A DNA stretch of 37,369 nucleotides from Candidatus Omnitrophota bacterium (lineage in GTDB: Bacteria; Omnitrophota; Gorgyraeia; 2-02-FULL-51-18): contig JAHFFI010000003.1 in the NCBI GenBank assembly GCA_023248025.1, positions 1 through 37,369 of the forward strand. The letters run 5' to 3'. The notes beneath the pieces are model-generated. The model saw only the letters and a list, made by a program, of their open reading frames with translations, searched no databases and had not been told where the DNA came from. The stretch's first letter is position 1. Every line of letters begins with the position of its first letter. Below are positions 7,327-14,859 of this stretch, one piece after another. The translations under genes were made by a program, and so were the position numbers.

Positions 7327-7799
7327 CCGCCGTAATGCCAAGGCGTGTCGCCCATGACAAGCGGCGCTTCGTTTTTGAGTATCTCCGCTTCAACAACTTC
7401 ACCGATCACGATAGAATGATCTCCGGCCTCAAAAATATTTTTTAATTCACATTCCAGGAAATGAGTGGCCTGCTCCAGCACCGGCGCTCCCGTTTTACCG
7501 GGATGAAAAGCAACCTCACCGAAGCGATTGCCGCTGGCGGGGGTCGGTTTAAAAAACTGTTCCAGTATTTTTTTATCGGACTTGGCCAAAAAATTAACTG
7601 AAAATACTTTTCCTTTTTCTATCATTTCCAGAGAATGCGTTCCGTGGCGAACACCCAGCATCACACGCGGAGGTTTCAACGAACACTGTGAAAGCCAGCT
7701 TCCGGTAAATGCATGAAAAGCATCTTCGTTTCTTACGCCAATGACGTATAAGCCGTACGGAATAGTGCGTAAAATCGTTTTTTTAGACGCTTCGTTCAT
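7323..7799 (-). CDS. Flavin reductase-like, FMN-binding split-barrel protein
   Basis: This 158-residue protein resembles the flavin reductase-like domain family (HpaC/FRP type), which binds FMN in a split beta-barrel and reduces flavin with NAD(P)H or acts as a diflavin oxidoreductase subunit. Recognisable features are the N-terminal IPYGLYVIGV strand, the SWLSQCSLKPPRVMLGVR block (usual form: S-x-SL-P-P), SVNFLAK, NRF before the domain middle and a C-terminal VIGEVVEAEI. It starts within the stop of the DUF6580 gene upstream (ATGA overlap), implying translational coupling. The physiological partner is unknown; the DUF6580 membrane protein is the obvious candidate. Confidence 0.8.
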   Translation of the reverse strand: MNEASKKTILRTIPYGLYVIGVRNEDAFHAFTGSWLSQCSLKPPRVMLGVRHGTHSLEMIEKGKVFSVNFLAKSDKKILEQFFKPTPASGNRFGEVAFHPGKTGAPVLEQATHFLECELKNIFEAGDHSIVIGEVVEAEILKNEAPLVMGDTPWHYGG

Positions 7800-8323
7800 T
7801 TGCCAAAAGCATTTTTTTGGGCCGGCTTCGTGGCAACGGCAAAGAGACCAAACAGCACGAATGAATAGAACAGGTCACCGGCGAGAGAATTTCGGAAAAA
7901 CGGAAGTGCCAGCCAGAAACATTGGCCAAGCCCTGCCCACGTTTTTGAATACATCGATTGAAATAGAAATACGCCGAGGTTCGTAACGATAAAAAATATG
8001 CTGGCGCCCGCGAGAGTTCCATAAAAAATTTTGCCCGGATTTAAATTATTTTTTATTCTTAAACCGATCAGGCTTACGAGAAAGAAACATCCCCAGGTCA
8101 AAATAAACAAATCGTGCGGACCGATCAAAATATCGCTTCCGATCATGAGTAGCAGCGGCACGGTCAATGCCAACGCGGCTGGAAACAAGCCGCCGGAAAA
8201 TAGAGCGATGGCGGTAATGGGCGTAAAATTGGATGGGTGCGGCAAAAGTCGCAGTGCCATTCCGGAGATAATCAGGAACAACGCGAACAACGTTTGCGAT
8301 CTATTTTCTGTTTTGAAGGTCAC
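7796..8323 (-). CDS. DUF6580 family integral membrane protein, possible ECF-type S component
   Basis: This 175-residue membrane protein has about five hydrophobic segments. The N-terminal signature RLLPHPSNFTPITAIALFSG matches what I know as DUF6580. Size, helix number and the early loop resemble substrate-binding S components of ECF vitamin transporters, which is only an inference. The gene is coupled by an ATGA overlap to the flavin-reductase-like gene and lies next to queD, so flavin, pterin or deazapurine precursor uptake are plausible guesses. A MITE-like element lies 53 bp upstream of its start and would lie in its leader or promoter region. No catalytic motif is visible. Confidence 0.75.
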   Translation of the reverse strand: MTFKTENRSQTLFALFLIISGMALRLLPHPSNFTPITAIALFSGGLFPAALALTVPLLLMIGSDILIGPHDLFILTWGCFFLVSLIGLRIKNNLNPGKIFYGTLAGASIFFIVTNLGVFLFQSMYSKTWAGLGQCFWLALPFFRNSLAGDLFYSFVLFGLFAVATKPAQKNAFGK

Positions 8324-8376
8324 GCTGTCTCCTGTTTGCCCGTATTATAAGGCTTTTGTACGTTTTCGTCTACGGT

Positions 8377-8649
8377 CACTGAGGTTTCACTAATTAATGG
8401 GCACACTGGAAGCCCTCTTTTTGGCTGGATGCAAGGCGTGACGACGAAGGTGTGTCCTCTGCGACACATCAAGGAGGAACAACGCGGCAGACGGCCAAAA
8501 AGAGAGCTTCCCCGAAGGGGCTGGCCGCTTTTGGGCTGTGCCTGCGTCATTCGTCGTTGGCATAGTTAACACTATGCCTCCTCCTCTTTCCTTGTCTCGC
8601 TTCAAAATCAGCTCAGCCAGTGTGCCCATTAATTAGTGAAGCCTCAGTA
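8377..8649. mobile_element. MITE-like element with 33-bp terminal inverted repeats
   Basis: The ends, 8377-8409 and 8617-8649, are inverted repeats matching at 31 of 33 positions (core TTCACTAATTAATGGGCACA). Inside are further inverted arms at 8409-8425/8494-8510 (16 of 17), a TGTGTC/GACACA hairpin at 8451-8468 and an 8-bp perfect stem with 4-base loop at 8559-8578. At 273 bp it has no room for a transposase and no convincing ORF, so it would be mobilised in trans. No clear target-site duplication is visible. It fills the space between the DUF6580 and PIG-L genes, and its right end overlaps the PIG-L stop codon. Confidence 0.75.
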
Positions 8650-9381
8650 GGTACAAAAAAGTTCGTTTCTGCGTGCGAATGACAATAAAAAATTCCGGCT
8701 ATAACTCATCTGACTATTGTAGCAGAGAAGTGCTTCATATTTTTTTTTACGCTCCGCCGGCGATAGGTGGACAGTGAGCCAGTTTTTTTTATTCGTCCAT
8801 TTTTTAGGCGGCATTAAAAATTCTTCCGGTTTGTATCCTTTTGGATGTGGCCAATGAGAACTGTGGATGAGATAGGACAATACCTTTGGGACGAAAGACC
8901 CCCCTCCTTTTTCCAGCGCCGCCTGTATAAAATAACCAGCCGCTTGGTGGTCGGAGTGACGGTCAAAACCAGCCGGTGCCAAAATAAGGGTTGGATCAAA
9001 AAGAGCCATTTTGGCGGCCAACCCGTCAACCACATGCGCTCTTTTTTTTCTCCATAGGGCCATGAGCCCCAGGTCCGGATGCCCCAGAAAAACAAGGTCG
9101 CCGCGTTTCACGTCAAGCCCCTTCATGGCTTGTGTCGCCTCATTTTTCCGTCCATCGGCCATTTTGGCGCGTATCTTCCTGGTCATAATTGGTTTTTTGA
9201 GGTGAAAAATCCCGGCCAGCATATTGCCGTCCCCATGCGTCAGATAGATCACTTTGATCCGAGCGCCAGCGACACGCGCTTTTTGTATAATGCCGGCAGC
9301 CGCAAGCGCTTCGTCATCAGGATGTGCCGCTACGATGAGAACACGATCATTTTTTCTAAATACGAAAGTAACAGAGGTCAT
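8644..9381 (-). CDS. PIG-L/LmbE family N-deacetylase
   Basis: This 245-residue zinc-dependent deacetylase-fold protein has the hallmark AHPDDE at 19-24 (metal and catalytic residues) and the later HSDHQ metal/His motif, consistent with removing N-acetyl groups from GlcNAc-linked substrates. Length is standard. It is coupled by an ATGA overlap to the upstream ArnT-like glycosyltransferase, so the likely substrate is an envelope glycan or glycolipid (inference). The last codons and the TGA stop fall at and inside the right terminal repeat of the MITE-like element, so the native C-terminus may have been altered by insertion. Substrate cannot be assigned. Confidence 0.9.
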   Translation of the reverse strand: MTSVTFVFRKNDRVLIVAAHPDDEALAAAGIIQKARVAGARIKVIYLTHGDGNMLAGIFHLKKPIMTRKIRAKMADGRKNEATQAMKGLDVKRGDLVFLGHPDLGLMALWRKKRAHVVDGLAAKMALFDPTLILAPAGFDRHSDHQAAGYFIQAALEKGGGSFVPKVLSYLIHSSHWPHPKGYKPEEFLMPPKKWTNKKNWLTVHLSPAERKKKYEALLCYNSQMSYSRNFLLSFARRNELFCTY

Positions 9382-11015
9382 AAAGTGGGCGTTCTCTGAA
9401 GCTTAATCAACACTCTAGTCGGGTGCTCGTGGAGTATTTCGATGCGGAAACGTGAATCTAATATCCTTTTCAAAAAATTCAGTTCTTTTAGCTTTAAAAA
9501 ACAAAAAAGTGGATATTCTTTTTGAGGGATCGCAAGAAAAGCCGTCTGATCGGAATAGATGGGAATGGCATGCCGGGTATAGAATGCACGGCGGCCGTTC
9601 TCTGAGACGACGGCTGCGCGGCTTTGACCGGAATAATAAGAAACGCCTCGCACATAGATTTTACTAGCCGCGATCGTAGTCCCGCCGGAGCTACGTGCGT
9701 CCTCGTTGTACCACTCAACCCATTTTCGGGAGGAAAAAATGACATCCACCATGGGCAGCATCCACGAATAGGCCAGCACCGCAAACCCCGCCATCATGAC
9801 CGTAAGACAGGCGATCATCACTCTGAGATGGCGTCGCCACAAACTAATAAAAGCCGCCCAGCTCAAAGGCACGAGCACACACCCGATCACAATAACCGGC
9901 CAAAAAACTTCAGGGGCACTTTTTTGGCTGTAAAGAAACGCCGAAACAACCAGTGCCGGCGGAAACACCCCCCAGACGGCAATGGCCCAAGGCCAGAGAG
10001 ACGCTTTTATTTTAGCGCCCATAGAAACGGCCCTGTAAAAACGCGCTCCCCACGCAGCCATCAAAATAGCCAGGACCGGATAAAGCGGAAACGTGTAACT
10101 CAGCAGTTTAGATTTAGCCATCATAAAAAACAGAAGTGGGAGCCAGAATCCCAGGGAGAGCTCGAAAAAAATTTTCTGAATACATGAACGGTTCCTTATG
10201 GCCTGCCGGATACCGTAAAAAAGCGTGGGTAAAATAAAAACACTCCACGGAAAAAATCCGCCCAGAAATCCCGCAGGATAAAAAAAGATACGGTCCATGC
10301 CCCTGTGCTCGGCAATAAAAAAACGCCGCACATTTTCATGGATAAAAAAATCATACAAAAAAGCTGTACCAAACCGCCAAACCATGTAGCCATACCACGG
10401 AACTGCCGTCAAAAAAAATACCCACAGTCCTTTAAAACGCTCCGTGCTTTTTTTTGTGAACATACTCATAAAAGGAATCATAAAACCCAACGGACCTTTG
10501 GTCAGAGACCCCAGCGCAGAAAAGAAAAAAGCGGCGCGTTCGCGGCCGAGACTCGAGAAGAACCAAGTGGCCGTCACAAAAAAACAAAACACCATGTCGG
10601 TCAGGACAACTCGCGTCATCACCACATATTCTGCCGCTGTGGCGAGGATAAGCGCCGCCAGGAAAGAGATCTGCTTATTACGAAAAAGTACTTGAGCCCA
10701 AGCATAGGTGAGAAATACCGTGATAAATCCGGCTAGGCACGGAGCCAGCCTTGCGGACCATTCGTGAAATCCGAAAGTTTTAAAACTGACCATTTCAAGC
10801 CAGTAAAAAAATATGGGTTTCTCAAACTGGGGTTCGCCGAATAAGGTTGGTACAAGCCAATTACCGGCAGTGAGCATCTCTTTGGACGTCAGGGCATAAA
10901 ACGGCTCATCGGGATCAAGCAGGCCATACGCGCCCAGTTTAAAGGCAAACAATCCTCCGCACAAAACGGCGAGAAATAATAGGGGTTTCCGGTGCTCTTT
11001 AAGTGCTGAAAGCAT
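9378..11015 (-). CDS. ArnT-like family 39 membrane glycosyltransferase
   Basis: This 545-residue polytopic membrane protein belongs to the PMT/ArnT (GT39/GT83) group, which transfers sugars from undecaprenyl- or dolichyl-phosphate carriers on the outer face of the inner membrane. The first periplasmic loop contains LLDPDEPFYA, holding the catalytic acidic pair typical of ArnT (Asp-Glu with a following Tyr). FEKPIFFYWL and the EWSARLAP segment match the family. Roughly 11-12 hydrophobic helices and a soluble C-terminal tail follow. It starts 31 bp from the divergent mutY start and overlaps PIG-L by 4 bp, suggesting a two-gene unit modifying lipid A or a surface glycan. Sugar and acceptor are unknown. 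Confidence 0.88.
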   Translation of the reverse strand: MLSALKEHRKPLLFLAVLCGGLFAFKLGAYGLLDPDEPFYALTSKEMLTAGNWLVPTLFGEPQFEKPIFFYWLEMVSFKTFGFHEWSARLAPCLAGFITVFLTYAWAQVLFRNKQISFLAALILATAAEYVVMTRVVLTDMVFCFFVTATWFFSSLGRERAAFFFSALGSLTKGPLGFMIPFMSMFTKKSTERFKGLWVFFLTAVPWYGYMVWRFGTAFLYDFFIHENVRRFFIAEHRGMDRIFFYPAGFLGGFFPWSVFILPTLFYGIRQAIRNRSCIQKIFFELSLGFWLPLLFFMMAKSKLLSYTFPLYPVLAILMAAWGARFYRAVSMGAKIKASLWPWAIAVWGVFPPALVVSAFLYSQKSAPEVFWPVIVIGCVLVPLSWAAFISLWRRHLRVMIACLTVMMAGFAVLAYSWMLPMVDVIFSSRKWVEWYNEDARSSGGTTIAASKIYVRGVSYYSGQSRAAVVSENGRRAFYTRHAIPIYSDQTAFLAIPQKEYPLFCFLKLKELNFLKRILDSRFRIEILHEHPTRVLIKLQRTPTL

Positions 11016-11046
11016 AGACTTGGATTATACGTGGTATCATAATCTC

Positions 11047-12108
11047 ATGCCATTCCAAAACGCGCTCCTGAAATGGTTCCAAAAAAACCAGCGCCCCCTG
11101 CCCTGGCGGAAGCATTACCGTCCTTATGAAGTTTGGATCTCAGAAGTGATGCTCCAACAAACACAGGTCGAGACGGCACTTCCCTTTTATGAGCGCTGGC
11201 TCAAGACTTTTCCGGATATAAAATCCCTTGCGGCCACCGATGAAAAGAAAGTGTTAAAGCTTTGGGAGGGCTTAGGCTACTATTCACGCGCTCGAAACTT
11301 GCATCACACTGCTAAATTAATCGTTAAAAAATTTAAAGGCAAATTTCCCTCGGATTTTAATTCGATCCTTTCCTTAAAAGGGATCGGTCGCTATTCGGCA
11401 GGCGCCATCGCGTCCATCGCTTTCAATCAAGAGCGGCCGATAGTGGACGGTAATGTCCTACGCGTCCTTTCGCGCATTTACGCGATCGATAAACCCATTG
11501 ACGTACCGGCTAACCGCGAGATTTTTTGGGAATTGCAGGAAAAATTGATCCCTAAAGGACAGGCGCGAAATTTTAATCAGGCGCTGATGGAACTTGGCGC
11601 GCTTGTTTGCGCTAAAAATGATCCCGCCTGTCTTATCTGTCCCATCCGCTCGTTCTGTAAAGCAACTACATTAAAAAATCCTGAGGCATTTCCGACGAAA
11701 CAAAATAAAAAACAAATGGTTCGCGTCACGGCAGCTGCGGTGATTTTGCGGCAAAACGGAAAGTTTTTAATCGAGCGGCGGCCTGTGGGAAAAATCATGG
11801 GAGGACTGTGGGAATTCCCGGAATGGAAACTTGTTAAAAATAAAAAAATAGGTCCTCCGGAAATTCTAACTAAGACTGAAAAACTGGTCTCAGAAAAATT
11901 CAGTTACAAGTCCGGAGTTCTGAAACCTCTAGCCGTCATAAAGCGTAATTACACCCATCACCTGGAAGCGCTTCACGTGTTTGAAACAGTGGCGCCGCTC
12001 ATCAAACTGCCGCAGGATTCATGGCAACGCGCCTGGGTGAGCCAAAAAAATATTACGCAGTATCCCTTCTCCGCCGCCCACGCCAAAATCGCAAAATTAA
12101 TTCAATAA
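11047..12108 (+). CDS. mutY: A/G-specific adenine glycosylase MutY
   Basis: MutY removes adenine mispaired with 8-oxoguanine. The protein shows the HhH-GPD domain with the catalytic Glu in SEVMLQQTQV, the helix-hairpin-helix LKGIGRYSAGAIA and the catalytic Asp in IVDGNV. An iron-sulfur loop with spacing C-x6-C-x2-C-x5-C (CAKNDPACLICPIRSFC) follows. The C-terminal NUDIX-like 8-oxoG recognition domain starts near VRVTAAAVIL and includes GGLWEFPEWK. An in-frame TTG lies upstream at 11020, but the ATG at 11047 (MPFQNALLKWF) matches the usual MutY N-terminus and leaves room for a promoter, so I chose it. It is divergent from the ArnT-like gene. Confidence 0.95.
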   Translation: MPFQNALLKWFQKNQRPLPWRKHYRPYEVWISEVMLQQTQVETALPFYERWLKTFPDIKSLAATDEKKVLKLWEGLGYYSRARNLHHTAKLIVKKFKGKFPSDFNSILSLKGIGRYSAGAIASIAFNQERPIVDGNVLRVLSRIYAIDKPIDVPANREIFWELQEKLIPKGQARNFNQALMELGALVCAKNDPACLICPIRSFCKATTLKNPEAFPTKQNKKQMVRVTAAAVILRQNGKFLIERRPVGKIMGGLWEFPEWKLVKNKKIGPPEILTKTEKLVSEKFSYKSGVLKPLAVIKRNYTHHLEALHVFETVAPLIKLPQDSWQRAWVSQKNITQYPFSAAHAKIAKLIQ

Positions 12109-12154
12109 TCATAACCTCCAGATAGTCCCGCCAGCTCTCGAGCATACCCATTGC

Positions 12155-12497
12155 TAGGTCCCGGACCCCGGAAGTGGCCCTTGGGGTCAGCGCTCGGATT
12201 TCCCCTCCGAGGAAATCTGTCGCTCGATTGTCGTTTGCTCGTGTGTGAAAGTGGGTTTCCATGGCTCGCAAACGACAAACGCGCCCCCAAGGGCCACTTC
12301 CGGGGTCCTAGACCATTCGCTAATGAGAGTTCTATTAAAACAAAGAGAACCCGACGGGTGGCAAAGGGCGAGGTCTATTTGCCCGGAGCCGCTAATAGAC
12401 GGCGAGTCCGCCAGAGGACGGATCCGTCCACAAATCGCTCGTGCGATTTGATGGCGGAGACAAATAGACCTTCCCCTTCGACAGGCCCTGCCGGTTA
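12155..12497. repeat. Composite hairpin-rich intergenic repeat, copy B
   Basis: This is the second copy of the element at 6487-6817. Module 1 has perfect 24-bp arms at 12163-12186 and 12285-12308, an inner GGATTTCC hairpin, and an 11-bp perfect stem at 12228-12238/12268-12278 around the same constant loop as copy A. Several arm positions differ from copy A but change on both sides, so pairing is kept. Module 2 arms are at about 12359-12378 and 12461-12480 and are less perfect (about 15 of 20) than in copy A. The far-left inverted end found in copy A is not recognisable here, so this copy may be truncated on that side. Confidence 0.78.
12407..12458. repeat. 52-bp nested hairpin insertion inside repeat copy B
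   Basis: Compared with copy A, copy B has exactly 52 extra bases in the loop of module 2. The insert is bounded by 7-bp inverted ends TCCGCCA/TGGCGGA. It contains a 14-bp palindrome GGACGGATCCGTCC at 12416-12429 and an 8-bp perfect stem CAAATCGC/GCGATTTG around TCGT (12431-12450). It resembles REP/BIME-type mobile palindromes. No target duplication is visible. Confidence 0.7.
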
Positions 12498-12508
12498 CAT
12501 TTGTTGAA

Positions 12509-12937
12509 TTAAGAGCAGTTTTTGCAGAAACCGAATAATTTGAGGCTGTGATAGACGATGTGAAATTTTTGTCGTGTGGCTTCCCGGTCTTGCAGCTTTT
12601 CGATGGCGTCATTCTCAAATTCGATGATGCGCCCGCAACGGATACAAACAAGGTGGTCATGATGCTTTCGCCCCTGAGACCGTTCGTAGACTTTTTTTCC
12701 TTCACCAAAATCCTGCTCTTCCAGGATATTACTTTCCTTTAATAAAGTGAGTGTGCGATAAACCGTTGCTTTGGAAATAGTCTTGTCTTTTTTCTTGGAA
12801 AGTTCGAGCAGCTTTTCCGCTGAAAAATGCCCCTGCGCTTCGATGGCCTGCCGCAAAATAGTCCGGCGCTGACTGGTTAGTTTAAGTGATTTTTTTTCTA
12901 AAAACTCTGTAAATGAAGCCTCAGCTTCTTTTATCAT
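12509..12937 (-). CDS. fur: Ferric uptake regulator Fur
   Basis: This is a 142-residue Fur-family metalloregulator. The winged-helix DNA-binding domain has LTSQRRTILRQAI, then HFSAEKLLELSKKKD and ISKATVYRTLTLLKE (recognition helix). The regulatory metal site includes HHDHLVC, and structural zinc cysteine pairs appear as CIRC and CKNC at the C-terminus. It is the last gene of the iron operon and overlaps the FTR1 gene by 4 bp (ATGA). Its co-transcription with iron uptake genes and the palindromes upstream of hemP suggest it represses its own operon when iron is sufficient. PerR or Zur cannot be excluded by sequence alone, but the FTR1/HemP context favours Fur. Confidence 0.92.
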   Translation of the reverse strand: MIKEAEASFTEFLEKKSLKLTSQRRTILRQAIEAQGHFSAEKLLELSKKKDKTISKATVYRTLTLLKESNILEEQDFGEGKKVYERSQGRKHHDHLVCIRCGRIIEFENDAIEKLQDREATRQKFHIVYHSLKLFGFCKNCS

Positions 12938-13698
12938 TGGTGCGATTTTGCGTTCGCTTTTATAAATTTATCTTTTATCCACGCGATGGCAAGCCACACC
13001 CCGCACACGGCCACCATCCCGAGCGAGATCCAGCGGCCGTAGATGCCTTCCGGTGAATACGGCTCGGTCGCCACATGCCAAACCTCACTATTTGGCAATA
13101 CACCCGCTTCGCTAAATTCATGAAAAGAATACAAAAGAATCTGTAAAATAAAAAGCATCAGAAACAGCGCTGTAACCTGAAAAAAAAGTTTCAGATTGAT
13201 CAGGTGCCCCACACGCACCCAAACGAACGCCAGCGCAGCCGCAGCGGCCAGCCCCAAAATCATACCCGTGATGCGGCTTGGCTCATGCACCTGGATAAGG
13301 AGGAGTGCTGTTTCCATTCCTTCGCGCGTAATCATGAAAACGGTAAAAATAAATATTCCGGCAAACATGCCTTTTGCGTCCTGGGGAGCCGTGACGCGGG
13401 AAAGTTTTTTCTCCATGTCTTGTTTGAGATGAGGGGCCATGCGCCACATATGCACGACAAAAGCGCCGACGAGCACCGATGACGCGAGACCTAAAATACC
13501 TTCCCACAGAGGCTGGCTTGCGCCCTGCAATATCCAATATCCAAACGCCGTACTCGTCAAAAGGGACGCCGCGACGCCCCAATTGACAGCCGGCAAGAGA
13601 TGAGACCGGTTGGTTTTTCTTAAATATGCGAAAATAATCGCGACGATGAGGAAGGATTCAAAGCCTTCTCGCAATACAATGATGAACGCTTGCAGCAT
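12934..13698 (-). CDS. FTR1/EfeU-family iron permease
   Basis: This 254-residue inner-membrane protein has about seven hydrophobic helices. It carries both REGxE iron-binding motifs of the oxidase-dependent iron transporter family: REGFE at 10-14 in the first helix and REGME at 125-129 in the fourth. The family moves iron across the membrane coupled to oxidation of Fe(II). No EfeO or EfeB homolog is present; instead a small cytochrome c gene lies 2 bp upstream and a DUF6662 barrel precedes it, so the cytochrome may supply the electron-accepting step (inference). It overlaps fur by 4 bp. Confidence 0.92.
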   Translation of the reverse strand: MLQAFIIVLREGFESFLIVAIIFAYLRKTNRSHLLPAVNWGVAASLLTSTAFGYWILQGASQPLWEGILGLASSVLVGAFVVHMWRMAPHLKQDMEKKLSRVTAPQDAKGMFAGIFIFTVFMITREGMETALLLIQVHEPSRITGMILGLAAAAALAFVWVRVGHLINLKLFFQVTALFLMLFILQILLYSFHEFSEAGVLPNSEVWHVATEPYSPEGIYGRWISLGMVAVCGVWLAIAWIKDKFIKANAKSHQ

Positions 13699-13700
13699 AT

Positions 13701-13976
13701 TTATTTTTTTCTTATCGTGTTTAAATAATCCGTAATTTGTCTGTAGTTTTCATCATCCAAGTGCGCCTTGTTCTTCATCTTACCCATCCATTTAGCCCAG
13801 GCTTCGTCATCGTACCGCTGCGGGTCGTAAAGCTTGTGACACTTGGCGCATTTAACGAGGTAAAGCTTCTTCCCAAACGCAAGCGCTTTTTCATCCGCTA
13901 AGGCCGGGTCAGCCCAAGCGAGGGCAAGCACCGCACAAAGCGAAAAAAAACCTAGAAACTGATACCGATGATGCAT
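13701..13976 (-). CDS. Small periplasmic c-type cytochrome
   Basis: This 91-residue protein has an N-terminal signal peptide (hydrophobic FFSLCAVLALA, probable cleavage after ADPALA-DE) and one haem c motif CAKCH at 43-47. A methionine-containing stretch (WMGKMKNK) could supply the sixth ligand, and a C-terminal helix ends in the domain's usual IxxYLNTIRKK. It starts 25 bp inside the DUF6662 gene and ends 2 bp before FTR1. The position implies a role in electron transfer during periplasmic iron oxidation or reduction linked to FTR1; that is inference. No strong Shine-Dalgarno is seen, so expression may depend on coupling. Confidence 0.88.
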   Translation of the reverse strand: MHHRYQFLGFFSLCAVLALAWADPALADEKALAFGKKLYLVKCAKCHKLYDPQRYDDEAWAKWMGKMKNKAHLDDENYRQITDYLNTIRKK

Positions 13977-14797
13977 CGGACGTTGATGTATTCATGCTCG
14001 TCTAGCACAAAATCAGGCTCCCCGTCCGGATCGACATCCTGGTAATTCTTGCCATAGACCTGCGCCATCGCAGTGACCGAGATCCACCATTTTTCTGCAC
14101 GATAGGTAACCACCGGCCCGACAAAAAAAACAGTATGCGCCCAGTCATCATACTCCGGTATTTCGTTGTGATTACGAAATTCAACGCCAAGGTTCCAGTT
14201 TTTATTAAGTTGTTTAGTAATACCGAAAGTAAATTCGAGCTCGCCTTCGGTCTCATCATCCTCATCCGGCTCTTCCGCATCTTTCCACTCCGTCGCATGG
14301 GTCGCGTTGAAAGCCCATTTCCAATCCTGATTGGCGCCAAAACGCTGGCCCAAGATAATTTTCTCTTCCAGTTCAAATTCGCCGTTTCCCAGACGCGGCT
14401 CCAGATACAGTGACAGCCCGATTGGGTGCTCGGCGGGATTCAAAATCATCCATTTATTTTCCAGCGACACGCCGTCAAAGGAAAAATCATCCGTCTTCGT
14501 ATTGGTCGCGGGGTCCCGAAAATACTCGGACTTTTCGTTTAAATACAAAGACAGCGTGTAATAATCCGTCACGCCATATTCCAATTCCTGCCTTAGGTCC
14601 CAGCGCGTGTAGTGGTTCTGCCCCACTTCATCGTTTCGTATCGAGCGGAGCGTTGCCCACTGCTCGAATTCCAAACCTCCTTGAGGCATGGTTTCAGGCT
14701 CGTAGGTGTATGTGAAAAGCCGCTCATTGGCCTCCGCATTTATACACACGCCTGCCAGCATCACGGTCATCACTAGTTTTTTAATTAACGACATCAT
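13952..14797 (-). CDS. DUF6662-like outer-membrane beta-barrel protein of the iron operon
   Basis: This 281-residue protein has a signal peptide (cleavage likely after NAEA before NERLFTYTYEPET). The body is made of alternating hydrophobic/polar beta-strands, with a terminal Phe (IIGISF), a typical barrel-assembly signal. The start of the mature protein, NERLFTYTYEPETMPQGG, resembles DUF6662 as I recall it. An acidic loop EEPDEDDETEGE could bind cations. The ATG at 14797 has a strong AAGGAG Shine-Dalgarno. Located between a DUF2231 membrane protein and the cytochrome c/FTR1 pair, it is a candidate iron or metal porin. It lacks TonB-dependent receptor features (no plug domain, too short). Confidence 0.78.
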   Translation of the reverse strand: MMSLIKKLVMTVMLAGVCINAEANERLFTYTYEPETMPQGGLEFEQWATLRSIRNDEVGQNHYTRWDLRQELEYGVTDYYTLSLYLNEKSEYFRDPATNTKTDDFSFDGVSLENKWMILNPAEHPIGLSLYLEPRLGNGEFELEEKIILGQRFGANQDWKWAFNATHATEWKDAEEPDEDDETEGELEFTFGITKQLNKNWNLGVEFRNHNEIPEYDDWAHTVFFVGPVVTYRAEKWWISVTAMAQVYGKNYQDVDPDGEPDFVLDEHEYINVRCIIGISF

Positions 14798-14859
14798 TGC
14801 TTGCTCCTTACGGTCCTATTTCAATTTTTAGCTCGGTACTTCCTATTTCCCTGGCTTTT

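Larger units (their letters stand above)
12109..12508. other. 400-bp non-coding stretch between convergent mutY and fur
   Basis: There is no credible gene. The stretch holds repeat copy B (about 12155-12497), which contains a nested 52-bp hairpin insertion. Because the flanking genes converge, the strong stems could work as a bidirectional terminator, but no T-run typical of intrinsic terminators follows them. Confidence 0.7.

Noticed and set aside
8390-8629. Frames of about 76-79 residues inside the MITE-like element
   Set aside because: No transposase motif (no DDE or HUH signature), no ribosome site, and the frame lies in palindromic DNA.
9624-10736. Plus-strand frames (187 and 143 residues) opposite the ArnT-like gene
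   Set aside because: They are the antisense of a clear membrane-protein gene, giving His/Lys/Arg-rich nonsense peptides.
11020-11046. Upstream TTG start for mutY
   Set aside because: The extra nine residues do not match MutY N-termini, and the region is needed as promoter between divergent genes.
12155-12497. CRISPR array
   Set aside because: The repeats are inverted arms of hairpins, not regularly spaced direct repeats with unique spacers.
12053-12708. Longer frames (up to 173 residues) across repeat B and into fur
   Set aside because: They run through hairpin arms and antisense to the fur gene, with low-complexity Arg/Ser/Gly-rich peptides.
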